Source: Acidobacteria bacterium AB60 (GTDB lineage Bacteria > Acidobacteriota > Terriglobia > Terriglobales > Acidobacteriaceae). From it: DNA of 64,000 bases. Position numbers and translations under genes: made by a program. The stretch is from positions 98,857-162,856 of the forward strand of contig VANK01000014.1 of the NCBI GenBank assembly GCA_008682415.1, in the 5' to 3' direction. Below the pieces are notes generated by a model, which had not been told where the DNA came from, did no database searches, and was given only the letters and a program-made list of their open reading frames with translations. Shown here piece after piece: positions 36,750 through 44,749 of this stretch (position 1 is its first letter; each line of letters starts with the position of its first letter).

Positions 36750-38630
36750 ATGACCCAAGCCAGTTCTATCCATGAGCCCTGCACTTCCATCCGCCAGACT
36801 GCTGGGGAATTTGCTTACGACATCACGCGGCGGGTGTCGTTTGGATTACTACTCGCTGCATCGCTTACAACACTTACCGCACAGACGCTCGCACCGGCTG
36901 ACCCGGAACGCTATCTCCAGGACATCAAAACTCTTTCCGTGCCTGATATGGATGGCCGGGGTGACGGATCTTAGGGCCTCACACGCGCCCGCGATGTCCT
37001 CGCCCACCGTTATGCCAGCCTTGGGCTCGAACCGAAGGGTTCTGATGGGTTTCTTCAGCCGTTCGACATTATCACCGGCGCTGAACTTGTCCCCGGAAAC
37101 CGCTTTGAAGTGGAAGGCGCGGGTACGAAGCAAGTGCTGAAGCTCCACGATGACTACATTCCCTTTGCCTTTTCCTCTGCGGGGAAGGCGGATGCAAGCC
37201 TGGTCTTTGCGGGCTATGGAATCACCGTAGACGAATGGAAGTACGACGATTACAAGAATCTTGACGTGACGGGGAAGATAGTCGTCCTCCTGCGTAAGGA
37301 ACCCGCTTTTGCCGCCTTTCACACGCCCAAGGACCAAGGCTCATCGCATGCCGACCTCATCACTAAAGCCATTCTGGCGCACAGACATGGCGCGGTGGCT
37401 GTGGTCTTGAACGGCAAACTTGCAAAAGGCGAGAAAGACATCTTGCCGAGTTTCGGCGGCGATGGTGGGCAGGTAGATATTGGCATTCCCATCGTCGCGG
37501 TCAAGAACGACACTGCAGCCGCGAGGTTCAAAGCCGCGGGAAAGGACTTGCTTGCGTCGCAGAACAAGATCGACGAATCCGGCGAAACCGCATCCTTTGG
37601 ATTTCCCGAATCGCTTCACGCAACTATCGATACCGGCATCAAGAAGAAACATGCGACGGTCAGCAATGTCCTTGCATACTTACCCGGCAAGACCGATGAG
37701 TACATTATCCTGGGCGCGCATTACGATCACCTTGGCCGCGGAGAATACGGTGGCTCGCTTGCTCCCTCGCTTATTGGCCAGTTTCATCCCGGAGCCGACG
37801 ACAATGCGTCCGGCACAGCCGGCCTGCTTGAGTTCGCCCGAATTCTCAGTCCGCTCAAAGGTCAGTTGCCTCGCGGCATTCTCTTCTCATCCTTCGCGGG
37901 CGAGGAGCTTGGATTGCTTGGCTCCGCAGCCTGGGTGCGCCAGCCCACCCTCCCGCTCGACAAAGCGGTCGCCATGATCAACATGGACATGATCGGCCGC
38001 ATTGCAAAGGACACGATCTACATCGGCGGTGTGGGCACAGCCGCTGGTTTCCGCTCGATCCTCGAATCTGGCGTTGCGATGTCGGGTCTGAAGGCCGAAT
38101 ACTCCGACAGTGGCTACTCCTCCAGCGATCACACTTCGTTCGTTGTTAAGCGGATTCCGGTTTTGTTTTTCTTCTCCGGCCTCCACTCCGACTATCACAA
38201 GCCCTCTGACACATGGGACAAGATTGATCCCAAGGCCGCTGTGCATGTAGTTGACCTTGTTGCGGACACTGGGCTTCACATCGACGAGCTGCCGGCGAAG
38301 CCAGCTTTTGTCACCGTCGTTGAGTCTCACCCCGCCGGCGCCGGTTTCGGTAGCGGTTCGGGATACGGTCCTTACTTCGGATCCATTCCGGACTTCGGAC
38401 AAGTAGAGACGGGCGTCCGCTTTTCTGATGTGCGTCCCGGCTCGACCGCAGACAAGGCTGGCCTCAAGGCCGGCGACATCATGACCCAATTCGGCGATCA
38501 GCCTGTCAAGAACCTTTACGACTTCAATGCCGCGTTGCGCGCAAGCAAGGTGGGTGACGTCGTGGATGTGACTGTACTTCGCGATGGCAAGCCACTCACG
38601 GTGAAGGTCACGCTGGAGCAAAGGAAGTAG
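36750..38630 (+). pseudogene. Secreted M28-family metallopeptidase with PA and PDZ domains; in-frame TAG
   Basis: The ATG at 36750 has GGAG upstream. Codons 1-74 give a signal peptide and the propeptide-like 'DPERYLQDIKTLSVPDMDGR', then TAG at 36972-36974. The same frame resumes without a shift ('GLTRARDVLAHRYASLGLEP') to 38630. Domains: PA-like (about 140-280), zinc peptidase (about 300-510: 'GAHYDHLG', 'GADDNASGTAGLLEFARI', 'FAGEELGLLGS', 'INMDMIGRI', 'SDYHKPSDTW') and C-terminal PDZ (about 550-625). One base change could restore the frame. This is either a recent nonsense mutation, a sequence error or a recoded stop. Everything else is intact. Confidence 0.75.
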
Positions 38631-38650
38631 ATGGAAAGGAATCAAAGAGG

Positions 38651-39715
38651 ATGAAAGTTGCAACAGCGCCTGGTCGCCTTGATGCGGTTCGACTCTATCG
38701 CTGCGCGCTCCTCGCAGTCGCCGCAATAATCCTTCTGGTCGGCAGCGCGAGTAGTGCACAGACGCCATCCACGCCCGTTTCACCGGCTGCCACCGACGGT
38801 CAGGAGCTGCCGGTACACAAGATCCCGAACCTGAGTCCAGGTGCAGAGTTCTACTTCTCTCCCGACGGTACTCACCTAATCGGCAACGCCAAGCGCGAGG
38901 GCGACACAAGCTATCACGTCTATACCCTCGCGGTTGACGGAACAGATATACGGCGCATCAACGACAAGGGAGACGATGCCTGTTCTTTCTACTTTCCAGA
39001 CGGCAAGCGCATCATCTGGACATCGACGAAAGACCATCCCGAGCTGGCCAAATCCAATTTCTCCAACCCGAGTGACTATCCGCAAGGATCTGAACTGTAC
39101 ACCTCGAACCTCGACGGCAGCGATGTCAAGCGCTTGACCAACAACAACGTCTACGACGCCGAGGTCTCAGTTGCCCCCAACGGCAAGTGGATCCTTTTCG
39201 GCAGCCAGCGTTCCGGCAAGATGGAGCTTTGGAAGTCCGACATCGACGGCTCAAATCCGGTGCAGATCACTCACCTTGACGGATGGGAGCCGGGCGGCTC
39301 GTTCCTCTTTCGCGACGGCAAGACAATCATCTTCCGCGCATGGCGCTCGGAAGATGCACGGGCCAACAAGAAGAGCCTGCCAATGACCCTGTACTCCATA
39401 CAAGCAGACGGTACGAGCCTCCGCGCGTTAACCCACGATGATGGCACCAACTGGTCGCCATTTCCAGCTCCGGATGGCCATCATTATGTCTTCGTCAAGG
39501 TGCTGCCGCCGCATAACTACGAAATCTTTCTCGGCGACCTGAACACCGACGACCAGAAGCGCCTCACCTTTAACGAGGCTTTTGACGGCTATCCGTCCAT
39601 CTCACCCGACGGACACTGGCTGGCGTTCACTTCAACCCGCGACTCCGCTCCTGGCTCGCACAGCACGGGTGTCTACCTGATGGATATATCGAGCCTCCAC
39701 CTAGGCCCGCAGTAG
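38651..39715 (+). CDS. TolB/PD40-type beta-propeller protein, secreted
   Basis: A 354-residue protein with a signal peptide (LLAVAAIILLVGSASSAQ) and WD40-like PD40 repeats: 'EFYFSPDGTHLIGNAKREGD', 'FYFPDGKRIIWTSTKDHPE', 'VSVAPNGKWILFGSQRSGKM', 'PSISPDGHWLAFTSTRDS'. Such propellers bind proteins or peptides in the periplasm. It starts 20 bp after the M28 gene with AAAGAGG upstream, so it is probably in the same operon and under the same Cys leader. No enzyme activity is implied. Confidence 0.82.
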   Translation: MKVATAPGRLDAVRLYRCALLAVAAIILLVGSASSAQTPSTPVSPAATDGQELPVHKIPNLSPGAEFYFSPDGTHLIGNAKREGDTSYHVYTLAVDGTDIRRINDKGDDACSFYFPDGKRIIWTSTKDHPELAKSNFSNPSDYPQGSELYTSNLDGSDVKRLTNNNVYDAEVSVAPNGKWILFGSQRSGKMELWKSDIDGSNPVQITHLDGWEPGGSFLFRDGKTIIFRAWRSEDARANKKSLPMTLYSIQADGTSLRALTHDDGTNWSPFPAPDGHHYVFVKVLPPHNYEIFLGDLNTDDQKRLTFNEAFDGYPSISPDGHWLAFTSTRDSAPGSHSTGVYLMDISSLHLGPQ

Positions 39716-39725
39716 TGTCAGCAGA

Positions 39726-40106
39726 TTACTGTGGAGCGAAGCCAGCCTGGGACTGCTGGCTTGGTGGGGCGGCAAAGCTGCGGATCAATTCGATAATGCG
39801 GTCGATCTGCGGGTCGGAAAAGTCTCTCCCAAACATAGGCATGTTGCCCTTGCCATTCTTGATGATTTGGTGCAACTGCGCGTCAGAGCTTTTCTGGACG
39901 AATGGGGAGCGCAGATCCGGGACATTCAGGCTGGCGCCTACTTCTGAGCCCTCGCCATGTTCCGCGTGACAAGTGGAACAGCGAGTCTGAAAGGTCTTTT
40001 CGGCCTCCGCAACCGGTCCTCTTAATGCAGTTTGCTGCGAATAGCAAATCACAGATCCCGCGATCACTAGAAGAAGCGCACCGACAATCTTTTTACCCGT
40101 AATCAC
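39726..40106 (-). CDS. Monoheme cytochrome c, exported
   Basis: About 126 residues from a GTG with AGGA 7 bp upstream; an ATG at 40184 would add 26 residues before the signal peptide. Signal 'KKIVGALLLVIAGSVICYSQ'; heme site CSTCH in 'QTRCSTCHAEHGEG'; distal Met likely in 'GKGNMPMFGRDFSDPQID'. It is a class I c-type cytochrome that probably carries electrons in the periplasm. It forms a minus-strand cluster with the TlpA-like and CTQCH heme proteins. Confidence 0.82.
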   Translation of the reverse strand: MITGKKIVGALLLVIAGSVICYSQQTALRGPVAEAEKTFQTRCSTCHAEHGEGSEVGASLNVPDLRSPFVQKSSDAQLHQIIKNGKGNMPMFGRDFSDPQIDRIIELIRSFAAPPSQQSQAGFAPQ

Positions 40107-40214
40107 AATTAAGTCCTGAACCGAGGAGATTGGCTTATCGCGTCCGAACGCACCGAAATGCCTAGCAGGAGGCTCGCCGCGCAACGGCTCGTCTCCTGCA
40201 TCGCAGCATGAAAG

Positions 40215-41516
40215 TCAGTACTTCGCAGATCCGGCCGGAAGCGGGTTCTTGCCAGCATCATTCACCTCCGCCAGTTGGGGAGTGCCCTTGCCGGCCAGCA
40301 GGTTCTCGATCGTGGAAGTGAACTCCTGTTTCAACTGCTGGTTAAACTCGCCGCTGGCGGGCGCTGCAAATCCAGAGTGGATGAGCTTTACACGGCCGTC
40401 GCGGCCAATGAACAGTGTGGCTGGCCAGGTGTTGAGGTTCACCGCTTGCGGGACCTTCTCCCACATCTCGCTGGGCGCACCGGCGATCAGATACGTGTAG
40501 GGAACCCCATATTTGTTGATGAAGGCTTTGGCACGGCTCAGCGTATCCTGCTGCTCGGGTTCTTCAAAGTCGAGCGCCACAATCTCCAGGCCCTGGTCGT
40601 GATACTTTTTGTAGAGTTGCACAAGATATTGAGCTTCATCGTGGCAATTCGGGCACCAGGTTCCCGTAACGATGGCGAGCACAACCTTGCCCTTGAACTT
40701 CGCGTCATCGCTCGACACCACCTTCCCGTTCACGTCGGGAAACTTGAAGCTGAACACTTCATTCGGATCGCGCACTGTTGTGTGTTTCACGAAGTCGTCA
40801 GGCTGAGGCAGGCCCTTAGCCCGCGCAGCTTCCGAGCGATAAGCGATAAGAGGTTTGTCTGGCGTGTAGGCGCCCTTCAATCGCAGCTCAAGCGTTCCAT
40901 CTGCCTGCGGCGTTACTTCGGCTACCAGCGGCCGTGAACCGTCGAAATGGCTGAGCACGAACTTGCCGTCCTTGAAGCTGCCGACCAGAGCGCCGGTATC
41001 GCCATCAATGCGCAGAATAGATGCGGAGACGGCAGAACCACTCTGCTTCACAATGAATCGCCAAGCCTTCTCGCCCTTCTGACTGTCGTACTCAATCTCC
41101 CACACTCCGCCGATCTGCGGTACGCTGCCCTGAAATGCAGGCCGATCAACGTGGGGAACCGCTGCGAACGGCTCTTCAGAGATATAGGTTTCCCGCTCAA
41201 AGCGACCCGACAGTTTGCCATCAAGCTTGCCGTCCTTGAGCGTTGCGACAATCTTCGTGAGGTAGTGCTCGAAATTCAACGTGATGACACCGTTTTCGAT
41301 GGAGGCGTCCGTGGTGGTCTGCTTGTCGTCGCCGTTGTAAAGGGTTCCAGCAAGACTTTTGCCCTGTCCCGAAATATCGAGTCGGAACGGAATAATTGTT
41401 CCCTTCAGGTTGAGAGTGGCATCGTAACGGCCATCGAGGTTGTCGGCGGCAAGCGCTGAGCCAGCGCCGATGGCGAGGACGGCAAGGATAGTAGACATAC
41501 GAGACAATCTGCTCAT
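40215..41516 (-). CDS. TlpA-like thioredoxin-fold protein with N-terminal beta-domains
   Basis: A 433-residue exported protein (signal TILAVLAIGAGSALA|AD). The first ~240 residues form beta-rich domains ('TIIPFRLDISGQGKSLAGTL'). The C-terminal thioredoxin domain (about 260-415) has the redox motif 'VTGTWCPNCHDEAQYLVQLY' (CPNC) and a cis-Pro segment 'NLNTWPATLFIGRDGR'. It should reduce disulfides or deliver electrons in the periplasm, possibly for heme-protein maturation, given the cytochromes on both sides. Confidence 0.86.
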   Translation of the reverse strand: MSRLSRMSTILAVLAIGAGSALAADNLDGRYDATLNLKGTIIPFRLDISGQGKSLAGTLYNGDDKQTTTDASIENGVITLNFEHYLTKIVATLKDGKLDGKLSGRFERETYISEEPFAAVPHVDRPAFQGSVPQIGGVWEIEYDSQKGEKAWRFIVKQSGSAVSASILRIDGDTGALVGSFKDGKFVLSHFDGSRPLVAEVTPQADGTLELRLKGAYTPDKPLIAYRSEAARAKGLPQPDDFVKHTTVRDPNEVFSFKFPDVNGKVVSSDDAKFKGKVVLAIVTGTWCPNCHDEAQYLVQLYKKYHDQGLEIVALDFEEPEQQDTLSRAKAFINKYGVPYTYLIAGAPSEMWEKVPQAVNLNTWPATLFIGRDGRVKLIHSGFAAPASGEFNQQLKQEFTSTIENLLAGKGTPQLAEVNDAGKNPLPAGSAKY

Positions 41517-41572
41517 GGGACAATTCCTTTCAGTGTCTGGTTGAGTGCTTGCATGTGGATTCTGCCTGTCGA

Positions 41573-42994
41573 TCAGTCCCGTTCCTGTGCGGGATCAGCC
41601 TTCCTGGCGACCAACTGGCGCTTTTGCTGACGCCACTCCGAGGGGAGGTCTTTCTTCGTGGCCAGGAGAATCTCGAGGATGTTGCGGCGATCACTGCCTG
41701 TGAGCCGGGCGAAGGTGGGACTACGATCCTGTTCAGTCAGGATTTGATAAAGACGGTGATAGACGTACTGCTTAGCGGGAGCGGGAAGCGCGTCGAACGA
41801 CTCCGAGTAAATGAGATAGCTGCATGGATACTTGAAGATGCGCGTGTGCAGGTCGAAGTCTCGGAGAGATCGCCCCTTGGCATCACGCGGCCCCAGAGCT
41901 TCAAACTGTTCCCGGAAGCTTGAGGTTCCGCGGATGCTGTCGGTAAGAGGAACTTCATTGGCGAAGAGCATGTATTCGACTAGCGCCTCGGCTGGCTCTT
42001 CGATTTGTTTGCGAGACTCTGAGGAAAGTGTCCCAAGCGAACTAACACTCTCTCCGGCCTTCAGTTTCTGTTGAGCATCGTAGAGCGCGATGCGGGTTTT
42101 GTAGTTGGTCTCCGTTATGAGATTGTGCATCTGGGTCTGATGGGCCAGAACCATGTGGGCCACGATATCGCTGTCGGCTGTCAGATAGATGGACTTATCG
42201 AATCGGCCGGAAAGGTCACTGATATTTGTGCCGGCGGTACGATCCAGGAGCTCCGGGTGATCACGATCTTGCACGATTACATTGCCCATGTGCTGCTGAC
42301 GGCCACTGGTTCCGGTCACATACCAACCTCCCCAACGCTCACTGAGCGGTGAATCCTGCCCAGTAACAAGGGAGGTGGACTTCACCACCTGAGTTCCGGT
42401 CGCGCTCGGGAATATGGAACGAAGCAGAACTCCGGGAACATCACGAGTGGCGGGGGCAATGTGACATTGCGTGCAATCGAGTTCGGCACGCTGGAAAAGG
42501 GGCTTGTTCGCCTTGTGCGCATCGAGCAGATAAAAGATTGCGCCCTGCATCGGATCGAAGGAGACCACTTCCAGAGCCTTGCCATCATGAACGAAGCCGA
42601 CGTAGACATCGTCGTTAAAGTAAAGCGCGCGCGGCGTTTGTGGCGAGATCTTCTTGTATTGGAAGCTGGTCTTGGAGAAGACAAGTGTCTGCGAGCTGAC
42701 CGGAATGTTCAATAGCTGGAGCACCGATTTCAGGTAGCCCTGCTGGTCGTCGAATGTGAGGGTCGCTTCTCCTCTGTCGAGACGCTTTTGGAGATTGGCC
42801 ACAGGGTCATGAAGATCATTCGATCGGTAGTTGATCGGTGCGTCGCTGAACGGCACGTACCCCTGATTCTGCACGGCGATCTGCGCAATTACCGAACGCT
42901 TCGGCAACGCGGCCGAAGCGGCAAAGACCACAACGGTGGCCAGGAGCAAGAAGACAGCTTGATTGTGACGAGCCCGGGAATCTGGCGAACGCAT
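41573..42994 (-). CDS. Exported protein with single heme c motif, function unknown
   Basis: A 473-residue protein with an N-terminal signal or anchor (AVFLLLATVVVFAASAALP). A single CxxCH is in 'AELDCTQCHIAPATRDVPGV'. Several conserved-looking His residues follow in 'ADSDIVAHMVLAHQTQMHNL', which could be axial ligands. I do not recognise a named family. It is first in a minus-strand run with the TlpA-like protein and cytochrome c, so a periplasmic redox role is likely. Confidence 0.72.
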   Translation of the reverse strand: MRSPDSRARHNQAVFLLLATVVVFAASAALPKRSVIAQIAVQNQGYVPFSDAPINYRSNDLHDPVANLQKRLDRGEATLTFDDQQGYLKSVLQLLNIPVSSQTLVFSKTSFQYKKISPQTPRALYFNDDVYVGFVHDGKALEVVSFDPMQGAIFYLLDAHKANKPLFQRAELDCTQCHIAPATRDVPGVLLRSIFPSATGTQVVKSTSLVTGQDSPLSERWGGWYVTGTSGRQQHMGNVIVQDRDHPELLDRTAGTNISDLSGRFDKSIYLTADSDIVAHMVLAHQTQMHNLITETNYKTRIALYDAQQKLKAGESVSSLGTLSSESRKQIEEPAEALVEYMLFANEVPLTDSIRGTSSFREQFEALGPRDAKGRSLRDFDLHTRIFKYPCSYLIYSESFDALPAPAKQYVYHRLYQILTEQDRSPTFARLTGSDRRNILEILLATKKDLPSEWRQQKRQLVARKADPAQERD

Positions 42995-43635
42995 TCTGAG
43001 GAGTCCTCACGATGGGCACGATGGCGGAGTAACTGCCCATTGGAGCCGCGAAGCGGAGTTACAACGCCCGCCACATCACGGAAAAATGCGATAGAGCGCG
43101 CATGAGCGGGTTGCTGAATCTTCAAATTGAAATGTTGGAATTGTGCGAGGGGCAACTGGATCGGATTGGAGATTTACTGGGGAATCCGTCAGCTACCGGG
43201 TCGGTTGGGTCAACAACCTCGCAGAACGCACGGACAACAACCTGCGGCTTTAACCGCAACAGGATAGACGCCACCTAGTAAGGCGTACCTTGCATCGGGT
43301 TGTCTACGGTAATCCATTCCCAAGGTGTGCGTTCTCTCTTTACGAAAAAACATGCAAGCCGCAAGGCCAGCCTGTGCATTCATTATGCACGAATTCAAGT
43401 CGAGCGCAAGGGCTGATGCGCGTGACAAGCAAAAGACCGTCGTTTCTCCGGATGGGATTCGGTGTTTCTGTGGCGTACGAGCCTTGGAAATCCCACAAGT
43501 GCGCGTAATTCCCACCTTCCAACAGCTACGACTTGGACAGCTAAGTGAAGCTTCAATTTACAAACCAGAACTAAAGCCGGACATTTTACGTGCTACTAAA
43601 ACCGAAAATTCTCACTTGCTAACAACACCAGGGTG
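42995..43635. other. Gene-poor intergenic stretch
   Basis: About 640 bp without a convincing gene. A 58-codon ORF at 43101 ('LLNLQIEMLELCEGQLDRIG') faintly recalls a helical segment of a transposase, but no full gene or inverted ends are visible. Confidence 0.4.
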
Positions 43636-43664
43636 TTGACACGCAGTGAAACCTCGGGTACGTT
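43636..43664 (+). promoter_or_regulatory. Promoter of Cys leader upstream of receptor operon
   Basis: TTGACA (43636-43641), 17-bp spacer, TACGTT (43659-43664), 6 bp to the ATG at 43671. Confidence 0.72.
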
Positions 43665-43670
43665 CGTCTT

Positions 43671-43754
43671 ATGTCCTGCGTTTTTAGCACGCGCTGTTGT
43701 CCGCCTTCGCATTTTGCGATGGGATCGGCGCCGTGTACGAAGCATGCAATGTAG
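43671..43754 (+). CDS. Cys-rich leader peptide (CC), leaderless
   Basis: A 27-codon ORF beginning MSCVFSTRCCPPSHF, with Cys at 3, 9, 10 and 22. The tandem pair uses TGT TGT. The ATG lies 6 bp after the -10. A 13-bp perfect terminator stem begins 30 nt after the stop. The segment CVFSTRCCP resembles CVFRPCCCA of the leader at 54471, suggesting common ancestry or selection. It probably controls the operon starting at 44203. Confidence 0.72.
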   Translation: MSCVFSTRCCPPSHFAMGSAPCTKHAM

Positions 43755-43783
43755 AGTCGTCCTGACTCTGCCTCCGCAGATGC

Positions 43784-43816
43784 AAAAGGCCCGCTCCCTG
43801 TGAGCGGGCCTTTTGG
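43784..43816 (+). terminator. Attenuator terminator after Cys leader
   Basis: A 13-bp perfect stem AAAAGGCCCGCTC/GAGCGGGCCTTTT (43784-43814), a strong intrinsic terminator about 390 bp before the next gene. Confidence 0.88.
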
Positions 43817-43961
43817 CATTTGCTAGCGCACCAGGATCAGACCAGACAGCCAATCCCCTGGGGAAGAACCATGAGATCGCGCTGGCGGTTCCTTTCGGAA
43901 CTGCCCCCTGCGCTGGCCGCACAATTTGCGGCACGACCCAATTCAAACCCGAGGAAAGCCA

Positions 43962-44036
43962 ATGCACGATCCAATTCTTTGCAGTTGTTGTCGCCGTGCC
44001 ATCTTCCTTCGTGCGACGGCGGACGGTTACGCCTGA
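43962..44036 (+). CDS. Second Cys-rich leader peptide (CSCC)
   Basis: A 24-codon ORF beginning MHDPILCSCCRRAIFLRA, with TGC AGT TGT TGT. Unlike the others it has a Shine-Dalgarno (GAGGAAAG) and no clear promoter. It may be translated from transcripts that have passed the first terminator, giving a two-step attenuator. A weaker hairpin (44058-44089) follows 21 nt after the stop. Confidence 0.5.
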   Translation: MHDPILCSCCRRAIFLRATADGYA

Positions 44037-44057
44037 GATTCAGGCACCGTAAATCTT

Positions 44058-44089
44058 GGGCCCGCTTGGCACGCTGCGCTGGCGGGCCC
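44058..44089 (+). terminator. Hairpin after second Cys leader
   Basis: Stem GGGCCCGC/GCGGGCCC with a 16-nt loop, followed by a weak T/C-rich tail. Terminator or pause hairpin about 115 bp before the gene at 44203. Confidence 0.5.
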
Positions 44090-44202
44090 TCCTGTCTCTG
44101 CATCCTCCGCGTTGCTGATGCGGAAGCACCGAGTCCTCCACGCCTTCCATCATCGCTAAAGAACGGTATTGCGGCGTCTCAATGGGCGCCGCGGAGGATT
44201 GT

Positions 44203-44661
44203 ATGTTCAAGCGCATTGCGAATTCTGTTCTTATTGCACTTTTCCTTGCGGGCGTAACAAGCCTCGCAACGCCTGCCGGTGCGCAACAGGGCACGCCTCC
44301 GCAGGCCAAGCCTTATCTGGTCGAGTGGGTCTACCGCGTGAAGTACGGGTACCAGGATGAGTGGTGGAAGCTCTTCCAGAAATACCAGATCGCAACCCTC
44401 GACAGGGAGAAGGAGCTCGGCTACGTGAACAGCTATCAGGTCGTGCGCCCCGGTCTGCATACGAGCGAGGATTCGCGCTGGGACTATCGCATAGTAATTG
44501 CCTACAGAGATCAGGCCTCGGCCAGCCATGGCAGCGAGGTAGAGAAGGCGTTGTTTCCCGACATCGAGCAGCGCAAGCACGAGGAAAACCGTCGCTGGGA
44601 GCTGACTGAGAACCACTGGGATTTGCCGATTCACGAGATCGATCCGCACACCGCTGATTGA
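44203..44661 (+). CDS. Small exported protein, function unknown
   Basis: A 152-residue protein from the ATG at 44203, which has GGAGG 5 bp upstream. The signal peptide is 'NSVLIALFLAGVTSLATPAG'. The mature part ('KPYLVEWVYRVKYGYQDEWW', 'YQIATLDREKELGYVNSYQV', 'DYRIVIAYRDQASASHG') has an alternating strand-helix feel, like a dimeric alpha/beta-barrel, but I cannot name the family. It precedes the receptor gene by 88 bp and is probably co-expressed with it under the Cys leaders. Confidence 0.72.
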   Translation: MFKRIANSVLIALFLAGVTSLATPAGAQQGTPPQAKPYLVEWVYRVKYGYQDEWWKLFQKYQIATLDREKELGYVNSYQVVRPGLHTSEDSRWDYRIVIAYRDQASASHGSEVEKALFPDIEQRKHEENRRWELTENHWDLPIHEIDPHTAD

Positions 44662-44749
44662 GCGCGTCGGTCTGCCAGCACAAACGTAGCCGGATGATGA
44701 CTGTCCGGCCATACCGCTTTGAACAACTCTCTGGAGGTCCGAAAAGACG

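Noticed and set aside
36471..36773. N-terminal extension of the P1-peptidase stub
   Set aside because: Runs antisense through a promoter, leader ORF and terminator and does not resemble the family.
43101..43277. Possible transposase fragment
   Set aside because: Only a short helical resemblance, no catalytic residues or inverted repeats.
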